Source: Methylophaga sp. (GTDB taxonomy: Bacteria; Pseudomonadota; Gammaproteobacteria; Nitrosococcales; Methylophagaceae). Taken from it: a stretch of DNA of 8,646 bases. The position numbers were made by a program, and so were the translations under genes. The stretch's first letter is position 1. Each line of letters begins with the position of its first letter. Below are positions 1 to 6,196 of this stretch, piece after piece. The stretch is from NCBI GenBank assembly GCA_014762585.1, contig JABURN010000099.1:1-8646 (forward strand). The letters run 5' to 3'. The notes beneath the pieces are model-generated. The model had not been told where the DNA came from. It worked only from the letters and a program-made list of their open reading frames with translations, and did not search any database.

Positions 1-33
1 AATCGGGGCAGCGTCAGCTCGTGCGAGATTCAT
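1..33 (-). CDS. Possible start of a divergent gene, cut by the left edge
   Basis: An ATG on the minus strand at 33-31 opens a frame that stays open to the window edge (MNLARADAAPI, 11 residues). Base composition changes abruptly here, from GC-rich at 1-30 to very AT-rich from 31 onward, as expected where a coding region meets a promoter region. No clear Shine-Dalgarno lies upstream. The same bases could instead be the 3' end of a plus-strand gene, since plus frames stop at 38-40 and 42-44. The fragment is too short to recognise. A divergent arrangement would suit the operator-rich spacer to its right, but that is inference. Confidence 0.25.
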   Translation of the reverse strand, partial: MNLARADAAPI

Positions 34-35
34 TT

Positions 36-58
36 TATAAATAACTCTATTATTTATA
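36..58. repeat. Perfect 9-bp inverted repeat, 5-nt spacer
   Basis: TATAAATAA at 36-44 and its exact reverse complement TTATTTATA at 50-58 flank the spacer CTCTA. The stem is all A/T with no adjoining U-run that would make it a convincing terminator. It could be a regulator-binding dyad or a weak hairpin in the leader of a minus-strand gene starting at 33. Its sequence differs from the EctR-like sites further right. Confidence 0.5.
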
Positions 59-113
59 CATCTATTGATTTAAATACAGAAAAAATACGAATAAACAAAT
101 ACAACTTATTGAT

Positions 114-131
114 ATTGAAATTTATTCCAAT
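114..131. repeat. 8-2-8 imperfect palindrome
   Basis: ATTGAAAT (114-121) and ATTCCAAT (124-131) pair at 7 of 8 positions around a TT spacer. The spacing matches that of the EctR-like sites at 156-189, although the sequence is different. In a region this AT-rich such a match can arise by chance, so a binding function is only a possibility. Confidence 0.25.
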
Positions 132-155
132 AACTTTGCCAACTTAGTAGCGAGT

Positions 156-173
156 TGTTTAGACGTGTAAATA
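156..173. promoter_or_regulatory. Secondary EctR-like operator (candidate)
   Basis: TGTTTAGA (156-163), CG, TGTAAATA (166-173) form an imperfect 8-2-8 palindrome in which 6 of 8 half-site positions pair. The left half resembles TGTTTAGT, the outer half of the stronger site at 172-189 read on the minus strand. The two sites overlap by 2 bp, with centres 16 bp apart. They could bind two regulator dimers side by side. This is weaker than the neighbouring site and is inference. Confidence 0.4.
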
Positions 174-189
174 TATAGTACACTAAACA
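172..189 (-). promoter_or_regulatory. EctR-type operator
   Basis: Read on the minus strand the bases are TGTTTAGT-GT-ACTATATA. From memory, the site footprinted for EctR1 of Methylomicrobium alcaliphilum is TATTTAGT-GT-ACTATATA, also two 8-bp half-sites with a 2-bp spacer. The two differ at one of 18 positions. The site lies 43 bp before the ATG of the operon that encodes the EctR-like regulator itself, which supports autoregulation. It covers the best plus-strand -10-like hexamer (TATAGT, 174-179) and a possible minus-strand -10, so binding would be expected to block transcription. That the local MarR protein binds here is inferred from the match of family and site. Confidence 0.7.
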
Positions 190-231
190 AATAAAAAGTC
201 CAGTCCCGATAATGAATCCTATTTACTATTG

Positions 232-669
232 ATGTCAGAACAATTACATGATCAACAGTGGCTCTGCTTCCAGATAGAGGAAGAGACCTACGCTCATCCC
301 GTTAATCAGGTCAGGGAAATTCTCGACTATCTGTCACCGGTACCGGTGCCCGGTGCGCAGTCCTGCGTTGAGGGGGTGCTCAATGTCAGAGGTGAGATTG
401 TGACGATTGTTTCCAGCAAGCATCTGCTTGGGCTGGATGACTCAGCCAGAAACAGTGAACACATCATTATTCTGGAAACAACTTCGGGCCTGGTCGGCAT
501 CACCGTGGATGAAGTGGAAAAAATCAGCGTGCTGGCTGACGACGACATGATGCCGGTTGAACGCAGTCACGATACCAGCCCGGTCAAAGGCACCATCAAT
601 CATGACAATCAACTGCTGATCCTGACTGACTTCGAACGCTGCATTAACGAATTGGAAAATTATGAGTAA
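232..669 (+). CDS. cheW: CheW-like chemotaxis coupling protein
   Basis: This is a single CheW domain filling nearly the whole 145-residue protein. CheW proteins are cytoplasmic adaptors that join chemoreceptors to the kinase CheA. Visible family features are the opening strand (QQWLCFQIEEETYAHPVNQVREI, about residues 8-30), the core N51-V-R-G-E-I motif matching the family NLRG signature, and late strands GLVGITVDEV and LLILTDFER. After the core, the usual PVIDLR stretch reads TIVSSKHLL, so it is not fully canonical. The start could be TTG at 229 or ATG at 232; I prefer the ATG. No clear Shine-Dalgarno precedes either. A six-codon frame (212-232) ends in TGATG over the ATG. Its last 8 bp overlap the MarR gene, so the two are surely co-translated. 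No receptor or CheA is in view, so its partner is unknown. Confidence 0.9.
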   Translation: MSEQLHDQQWLCFQIEEETYAHPVNQVREILDYLSPVPVPGAQSCVEGVLNVRGEIVTIVSSKHLLGLDDSARNSEHIIILETTSGLVGITVDEVEKISVLADDDMMPVERSHDTSPVKGTINHDNQLLILTDFERCINELENYE

Positions 670-1252
670 AACTATCGGTTTAAATCTGGACGCGGTTTAT
701 AATCTCGATCTGAACAAAGAACAAAAGGATCAGCTGTTGAACCAGATTGAAGAAGTGTTGATTGCCCTGCGCCGGGTTATCCGGGCTACCGATCTTCACT
801 CCAAATACCTCGCCAAAACGACTGGCTTGACCGCGCCACAGATCCTGCTGTTACAAACCCTGCGTGATAAGGGGCAGATCACTATCGGTGAGCTCGCACA
901 GGAGGTGAGCCTGAGTCAGGCCACTGTCACCACGATTCTCGACCGGCTGGAAAAGCGCAAACTCGTTTACCGCCAGCGTTCCGAGACCGACAAACGCAAA
1001 GTGCATGCTTATCTCAATGATGAAGCGCTGGAAATTCTGAAAAATGCGCCGATTCCCCTGCAGGAACAGTTCACCCGCCAGTTCGGTGATCTGCAGGAAT
1101 GGGAGCAGACCATGATTATTTCTGCGCTTAAGCGTGTGGCTCAGATGATGGATGCTCAGCATATCGATGCTTCACCCGTACTCGATATCGGCCTGCTGGA
1201 CCGTCAGGACACCCTGGTTGATAAGCCGGCAGCCTATGCCGATGATGACTAG
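662..1252 (+). CDS. ectR: MarR-family regulator of the EctR/CosR type
   Basis: A 196-residue winged-helix regulator. The N-terminal dimer helix (about 22-50, including LRRVIRATDLHSKYLAKTTGLTAPQ) leads to the helix-turn-helix GELAQEVSLSQATVTTILDRLEKR (76-99) and a wing with R104, R106 and D110-K-R-K (104-118). The long tail ending in IDASPVLDIG (168-177) and the RAxDLHSK stretch are what I recall from EctR/CosR proteins, which control ectoine and other compatible-solute genes in response to salinity; MarR membership is certain, the subfamily likely. An EctR1-like operator at 172-189 upstream of its operon supports the assignment and suggests autorepression. It overlaps cheW by 8 bp and has only a weak GGA ribosome site inside that gene. 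No ect genes are visible, so targets lie elsewhere or in the divergent gene at the left edge. Its acidic end (AYADDD) is only 6 bp from the convergent operon. Confidence 0.85.
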   Translation: MSKTIGLNLDAVYNLDLNKEQKDQLLNQIEEVLIALRRVIRATDLHSKYLAKTTGLTAPQILLLQTLRDKGQITIGELAQEVSLSQATVTTILDRLEKRKLVYRQRSETDKRKVHAYLNDEALEILKNAPIPLQEQFTRQFGDLQEWEQTMIISALKRVAQMMDAQHIDASPVLDIGLLDRQDTLVDKPAAYADDD

Positions 1253-1258
1253 GTGAGT

Positions 1259-3358
1259 CTAAGACTGGCTCAGCAGCTCACTGAGATCATCTACTGACAT
1301 GGGCTTGTTGAAATAAAAACCCTGAAATTCCTCACAGCCCATTTTAAGCAGCATTTCGGCCTGCGCTTCGGTTTCCACGCCTTCGGCAATCGTCGATAAA
1401 TTCAGATTATTGGCCAGTTGTATAATAGTTTGAGCAATCGCTGCATCTTTGCGATTAAAGACAATCTCCTCAACAAAAGAGCGGTCAATTTTCAGCGTAT
1501 CTATCGGGAAATTCTTCAGATAACTCATCGACGAATAGCCGGTACCAAAATCATCTATCGCCAGTCGGACTCCGGTTTTCTTAAGTGCAAACAGCAATGG
1601 AATGGTCTCGGCAACATCATGCAGCATCGCAGTCTCGGTGATTTCCAATTCCAGCGTTTCGGCCGGTAATCGGCTTTGCTCCAGCGTTTGCCTGACCCGT
1701 TCGGGCAGATAGTTCTGATTGAACTGCAATGCTGACAGGTTAATCGCGACCCGATATGCGCAGCCCAAATCCTGCTGCCATTGACATACCTGCTGACAGG
1801 CCTGCATCAATACCCAGTCGCCAATCGGCAGAATCAGGCCGGTAGCCTCAGCAATTTCTATGAAATTATCAGGCGTCAACAGCCCTTTCACTGGATGCCG
1901 CCAACGCAGTAAGGCCTCAAAGCCGACTATTTTCTCACTGCGGGCGTGGTACTGAGGCTGATAATACAGTTCGAACTGTTCCTCCTGGAGTGCAATCCGC
2001 AGATCATGCTCCATCTCCATTCTGAGCTTGAGGTAGTTGTTCATGCTCTCGGAAAAGAACTGGTAGTTATTCCGCCCCACCTGCTTGGCATGATACATCG
2101 CTACATCAGCATGCTGGAGCAACACCTGAACATTGTGGCCATCGTTCGGGAACACCGTAATACCTATGCTTACAGTGACATAAAGCGGTGTACCGCCGAT
2201 CACAAACGGCTGGGAGAAAGTTTCTATAAGGCGATTGGCGATATCCGCTATGTCATCGACATTATCGACATCATCAAGCAATACAGTGAACTCATCGCCG
2301 GCCAAGCGGGCGACCCGGTTGTCACTCTCCAGCGTGATCTTGGCAACAAGATCAGAGTCACGCACGCACTCACGGATTCTGCCCGCCGCCTGGCATAACA
2401 ACTCATCACCGACATGATGACCATAGGTATCATTCACATGTTTAAAACGATCCAGATCCAGGAACATCAGTGTGAAGCGTCGTTGATGGCGCCGGGCACT
2501 GGCGATAGTCGTTTCCAGTTGTTCGATGAACAAACGCCGGTTAGGCAAATCAGTCAGGGTGTCATAGTAGGCGTAGTAGGTAATTTCCTGCTCTGACTGC
2601 TTGAGCGCTGTAATATCGTGCAGGGTGCCGACAATGCGCCACTGGCCGTATTCAAAATTGATATCGGTTCGTTCATTCACAAACAGCATATGCCCGTCAG
2701 GCCGCTGTACCCGGTATTCAATGTCGTAGGGTTTTTTGTCTTTGATTGCCAGTCGCACGGCTCTGATGAAACGGGCGCGATCATCGGGATGCACCACCAT
2801 CAGCAAACGTTTCAGTGTCAGCTGCTTATCACGCGGCAACCCCAGCATATCGAACATATCCGCCGAACATTCAATGCTGTCCGATTGATAATCCCATTCC
2901 CAGTAAACCAGATGCGCTATCGACTGTGCCTTGGCCAGTTTGTTTTTGTTAAGGCTGAGTTCCTGCAGGGTCCGGTTGGCTTTGAGCACATATTTGACAC
3001 GATGATTGAACAGTGGCCACTTGAGCGGTTTAGTCATGAAATCGGTGGCCCCCACCTGGAAAGCCCGTTCAATATCTTCAACCTCATCCAATGAAGTCAC
3101 CATGACAATGGCGCATTCCTGCCCACGCGGTAATTGGCGCAATTTTGAACAACAGTCAAAACCATCCATGCCCGGCATCGAAACATCAAGCAGGGTCATA
3201 TCGGGTTTGTGCTGATTGAATTCAGCAATGGCTTCCAGTCCGTTGCTGGCCTCATGTATCTCAAGATCAATGGTTTTCAATGATTGCCGCATCAGCATCC
3301 GGGTAACCGGATCGTCATCAACAATTAAAACCACAGATTTTCTTGAAGATTCCTCCAC
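1259..3358 (-). CDS. Response regulator with REC-PAS-GGDEF-EAL (c-di-GMP turnover)
   Basis: A 699-residue soluble protein without membrane segments. REC (8-125) has D14/D15, phospho-acceptor D58, T88 and K110. A PAS fold with PAC tail follows (about 138-255), then GGDEF (about 262-435) and EAL (about 447-692). The cyclase signature is A353-GDEF rather than GGDEF; some AGDEF enzymes are active, so activity is open. A roughly ten-residue stretch (KITLESDNRV) separates RDSD from AGDEF, so no I-site sits in the usual place. The EAL site is complete: E481-A-L, N540, E572, D602-D603, K623, E659 and Q679, so phosphodiesterase activity is expected. The GTG start directly follows the kinase stop (TAGGTG), with GGGAG at 3371-3367 eight bases upstream. 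The probable phosphodonor is the HPt domain of that kinase. The net direction of c-di-GMP change cannot be read from sequence. Confidence 0.95.
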   Translation of the reverse strand: MEESSRKSVVLIVDDDPVTRMLMRQSLKTIDLEIHEASNGLEAIAEFNQHKPDMTLLDVSMPGMDGFDCCSKLRQLPRGQECAIVMVTSLDEVEDIERAFQVGATDFMTKPLKWPLFNHRVKYVLKANRTLQELSLNKNKLAKAQSIAHLVYWEWDYQSDSIECSADMFDMLGLPRDKQLTLKRLLMVVHPDDRARFIRAVRLAIKDKKPYDIEYRVQRPDGHMLFVNERTDINFEYGQWRIVGTLHDITALKQSEQEITYYAYYDTLTDLPNRRLFIEQLETTIASARRHQRRFTLMFLDLDRFKHVNDTYGHHVGDELLCQAAGRIRECVRDSDLVAKITLESDNRVARLAGDEFTVLLDDVDNVDDIADIANRLIETFSQPFVIGGTPLYVTVSIGITVFPNDGHNVQVLLQHADVAMYHAKQVGRNNYQFFSESMNNYLKLRMEMEHDLRIALQEEQFELYYQPQYHARSEKIVGFEALLRWRHPVKGLLTPDNFIEIAEATGLILPIGDWVLMQACQQVCQWQQDLGCAYRVAINLSALQFNQNYLPERVRQTLEQSRLPAETLELEITETAMLHDVAETIPLLFALKKTGVRLAIDDFGTGYSSMSYLKNFPIDTLKIDRSFVEEIVFNRKDAAIAQTIIQLANNLNLSTIAEGVETEAQAEMLLKMGCEEFQGFYFNKPMSVDDLSELLSQS

Positions 3359-5665
3359 CTAACTATCTCCCAGTCGACTCTTAAGATTGAGCCTGGCTTG
3401 TTCATAGCACTCGAGCAGTGTATCCAGATGCTGGGGGATATGGTCAACCCTGTTATGACGACCGAGCTTTTCCACCTGGTGGGCGATTTCACTGACCTTC
3501 ACCGCGCCAATATTGGCAGAGCTTGATTTGAGTGCATGGGCGGCCCGGAACACCCGGTCGGCATCACCAGCGGCTGTTCCATGCTGAATATCATCAATCA
3601 GCCCCGGTGTTTGTTGCAGGTATAACTCCATAATGTTGTTGATGAGTTCAGGTGCCTGCTCACCTGACATTTGACGAATTTCCTCCAGCACGTCCTCATC
3701 GATTACCAGGTCGTTCTTTACCGGTGATTCTGTTTTATCAAGCCAGCGGCTGACAATCTCGCTCAATTGTTCCAGCTTAAAGGGTTTGATCAGAAAGTCA
3801 TCCGCACCGGCATGACGAAATTCAGCTTCTACACCATCCTGAATATCAGCCGTCAGCGCGACAATCGGGGTCTCGCTATTAAGCCCCTGTCCGCTGCTGT
3901 CCCGGATTAACGCGGTAGCTTCCAGCCCGCCCATTTGCGGCATGTGATAATCCATCAGAATCAGATCATAGTGCTTCTTATTGCACTCATTCACGGCCTC
4001 GAGTCCGTTGCTGACGATCTGCACCTGGTAACCGAAGTTCTCCAGCATTCCGGCAGCCACTGATTGATTGATTTCATTATCTTCTGCCAGCAGAATCAAA
4101 TTACCACTGGTGGCTCTGACCTGCCGTGCTGGTGCCTTGGCAGGCTTGCTCGCTGCTTGAATCGTATCCAGCGCTTGTGCCGGAATTCTGAACCAGAACA
4201 GACTGCCCTGCTTTTCCTGGCTTTTAACACCATATTGGCCTTTCATCAGCTTTATCAGTTGAGCACAAATAGCGAGTCCGAGGCCGGTGCCGCCATATTG
4301 CCGGGTAACAGAGCTGTCAGCCTGAGAAAAGGGAGAAAATATCGATTGCAATTTGCTTTCGGCGATACCGGCACCTGTATCTTCAATTTCAAAATCAAGC
4401 CAGTGCTCTTTGTCATTTTGTCCAGCCGCCAGGCTGACTCTGACATGACCTCTGGCAGTGAATTTAATGGCATTGTCGATGAGATTATTGAGCACCTGCC
4501 GTAAGCGTAAGGGGTCGACGAGGTAGTCGGCATGACAGTCATGCAGTGTGAGTTCCAGCTTCAGGCCTTTCCGCTCTGCTTTTGCGCGGTTGGTTTCAAC
4601 CACTGACTTCATAAAACTCGCCATGTTCAGGCGCTGCTTTTCCAGCTCGACCTTATCGGCATCCAGCTTGGAGAAGTCCAGAATCTGATTCAGTAAAGCC
4701 AGTAAAGACTGGGCTGAATCGTTGAGCAGTTGAACGTTTTCACGGGCTTCATCATCCAGCGCATTGAGCTTGAGTAACTCGGCAAATCCTATGACCCCAT
4801 TTAAAGGGGTTCGTACTTCATGACTCATCATAGCGAGGAACTGTGCCTTGGCATGGTTGGCCTCATTGGCGAGTTGCAACGCCGTTTCCAGTGCTTCAGT
4901 TCTGGCCTGGACCCGCTGTTCAAGCTCGGTATTCATGGTTTCAAGCTGCTGACCACGCATCTGCACTTCGCTGATCATCTGGTTGAAGCTGTCAGCCAGC
5001 TGGTTGAACTCCACTGTGGAAGCTTTCGGTGCGCGACGTCGATAATCACGGTGAATGGTTATATCGCGAATCGTGGCCAGCATTTCATTCATTGGTTTGG
5101 TGAACAGCGACACCAGCCATAACATCGCCATCAGACTGGCAAAAAAAGCCAGCACCGCTGTCAGAGCAACTACCTGGTAGAAAGCCGCCAGCTGGGATTT
5201 TAACGAAGCCAGATTATCCAGAAGATAGAGCACACCGATACTGTCACCATGACTAATCATCGGCATCATCAGCTGCAGGCCGCGTTCATTCTCGATAATG
5301 GCAGGCTCATGTGTATCCAGCACCTGACGCAAAATCTCACTGTCCGGCAACGCCTGGTTGCCACTGTTTTGATAGCTCGCAAACAGACGAGCCTCATCAT
5401 CAAAAATCATAACCTGGCTGATATCGCGCCTTACCCGAAGTGCTTTCAGTGACTGTCGGGCTGAAATAGCATCATCAAACAATACGGCAGTGAGCGTATT
5501 GGTCACCAGCAACTCACCCAAAGTGGTCGAGTCCTGCAGTGCCTGCTTCTCGAGTGCATGACGTTGATTGCTGATGATAGAGACTGAAATGATAAGGATA
5601 GTGAGCAGCACCAGCCCCATCATGGTCACAATCAAGCGGAATTTGAGCGTCTTTATCCATTTCAT
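3359..5665 (-). CDS. CHASE8-type hybrid histidine kinase with REC and HPt
   Basis: A 768-residue inner-membrane sensor kinase. Order: transmembrane segment 1 (about 10-32), periplasmic CHASE8-like domain (about 35-155; LVTNTLTAVLFDDAISARQSL and MIFDDEARLFASY are typical), transmembrane segment 2 (about 162-188), HAMP (about 180-235), coiled coil (236-270), HisKA with H282 in SHEVRTPLNG, HATPase with N394/N398, D429-TGAG and GGTGLGL (458-464), REC with D572 and K627, and HPt with H710 in AAHALKSSSANIGA. All phosphorelay residues are present, so H282 to D572 to H710 to the REC of the next gene is the natural route. CHASE8 is the sensor type of YfiN, the partner of YfiR, and a YfiR-family gene lies immediately upstream with an ATGA overlap. 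Here the output module is a kinase instead of GGDEF. Control by YfiR binding is inferred. Confidence 0.95.
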   Translation of the reverse strand: MKWIKTLKFRLIVTMMGLVLLTILIISVSIISNQRHALEKQALQDSTTLGELLVTNTLTAVLFDDAISARQSLKALRVRRDISQVMIFDDEARLFASYQNSGNQALPDSEILRQVLDTHEPAIIENERGLQLMMPMISHGDSIGVLYLLDNLASLKSQLAAFYQVVALTAVLAFFASLMAMLWLVSLFTKPMNEMLATIRDITIHRDYRRRAPKASTVEFNQLADSFNQMISEVQMRGQQLETMNTELEQRVQARTEALETALQLANEANHAKAQFLAMMSHEVRTPLNGVIGFAELLKLNALDDEARENVQLLNDSAQSLLALLNQILDFSKLDADKVELEKQRLNMASFMKSVVETNRAKAERKGLKLELTLHDCHADYLVDPLRLRQVLNNLIDNAIKFTARGHVRVSLAAGQNDKEHWLDFEIEDTGAGIAESKLQSIFSPFSQADSSVTRQYGGTGLGLAICAQLIKLMKGQYGVKSQEKQGSLFWFRIPAQALDTIQAASKPAKAPARQVRATSGNLILLAEDNEINQSVAAGMLENFGYQVQIVSNGLEAVNECNKKHYDLILMDYHMPQMGGLEATALIRDSSGQGLNSETPIVALTADIQDGVEAEFRHAGADDFLIKPFKLEQLSEIVSRWLDKTESPVKNDLVIDEDVLEEIRQMSGEQAPELINNIMELYLQQTPGLIDDIQHGTAAGDADRVFRAAHALKSSSANIGAVKVSEIAHQVEKLGRHNRVDHIPQHLDTLLECYEQARLNLKSRLGDS

Positions 5666-6192
5666 TTGACTTCAACAGCCAGCTTCAACACCTGAGAGCT
5701 CATTTTAAGATTGGATGATTCCATTCTCGACATATTCACTTTGAAACGGAACTTGTTATCAACCCGAACAATTTCAATCATGCCGCCGTCATCAACAAAA
5801 CCGGTAATATCAGAAACCGTGAGTACCGGCTTGTCTCGCAAGTAAACGAACAAACGCTGAAGAATGTTACGTTCACTGCGGTCAATGTACACCAAGTGAC
5901 AACGGCTTGTCTGCTCCACATCCCTGATTTGCAGGGTATTAACCGGCTTGTCAAAAATGGCCTTGTCACGCAGTTCGCTGAAACTGTTTTTGAAAGAATC
6001 AGTGAAATAACACAGGTCGATCGACTCTGCATGCTCTTCACCGGGCCAATCTGCATATTTGGCAAAATTGTAGTTGAGTGCAGCGATCAAGGATCGTGAG
6101 TCCGGCGGATCGGCCAGCGCTGTCGCTGTCTGTGCGCTCGGACTCAGCAGCGCCAGCACAAGTGTGAATGTTTTTAAGCTACGCCAGGCCAT
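5662..6192 (-). CDS. YfiR-family (DUF4154) periplasmic protein
   Basis: A 176-residue exported protein. Residues 1-28 form a Sec signal peptide (hydrophobic TLVLALLSPSA, likely cut near ALA-D). The family signatures are clear: LIAALNYNFAKYADWP near the N-terminus of the mature protein, a central strand RCHLVYI with C98, and the C-terminal KPVLTVSDITGFVDDGGMIEI, FRFKVNMSRMESSNLKMSSQVLKLA. In Pseudomonas, YfiR binds and restrains the CHASE8 domain of the cyclase YfiN. In this operon the only CHASE8 protein is the hybrid kinase that overlaps its stop codon by 4 bp, so the kinase is the obvious partner. The start lies 4 bp after the receptor stop; GGAG about ten bases upstream is a modest ribosome site. 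The length is normal for the family. The family call is firm; the partner is inferred. Confidence 0.93.
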   Translation of the reverse strand: MAWRSLKTFTLVLALLSPSAQTATALADPPDSRSLIAALNYNFAKYADWPGEEHAESIDLCYFTDSFKNSFSELRDKAIFDKPVNTLQIRDVEQTSRCHLVYIDRSERNILQRLFVYLRDKPVLTVSDITGFVDDGGMIEIVRVDNKFRFKVNMSRMESSNLKMSSQVLKLAVEVK

Positions 6193-6196
6193 CGTG

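Larger units (their letters stand above)
34..231. promoter_or_regulatory. AT-rich control region upstream of the cheW-ectR operon
   Basis: This 198-bp stretch is strikingly AT-rich and carries no convincing gene. It holds three kinds of dyad, listed separately: a perfect 9-bp inverted repeat at 36-58, an 8-2-8 imperfect palindrome at 114-131, and two abutting EctR-like sites at 156-189. The best plus-strand -10-like hexamer is TATAGT at 174-179, which would give a leader of about 45 nt before the cheW ATG, but its -35 is poor. On the minus strand TGGACT (202-197), a 16-nt spacer and TACTAT (180-175) form a plausible divergent promoter whose -10 also lies in the operator. Promoter assignments are tentative. 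Confidence 0.5.

Noticed and set aside
851..1162. Open frame of 103 codons on the minus strand
   Set aside because: It is antisense to the winged-helix region of the MarR gene and shows no domain.
1256..1266. AGTCT-A-AGACT inverted repeat at the convergent junction, considered as a terminator
   Set aside because: The one-base loop cannot form a hairpin with the full stem and no T-run follows on either strand.
1946..2398. Open frame of 150 codons on the plus strand
   Set aside because: It lies wholly antisense to the GGDEF-EAL gene, whose motifs are unmistakable, and its translation shows no recognisable domain.
2618..3094. Open frame of 158 codons on the plus strand
   Set aside because: It is antisense to the PAS and REC region of the response regulator, with no domain or ribosome site.
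4064..4504. Open frame of 146 codons on the plus strand
   Set aside because: It is antisense to the HATPase and REC region of the kinase; composition and content look like a mirror of the real gene.
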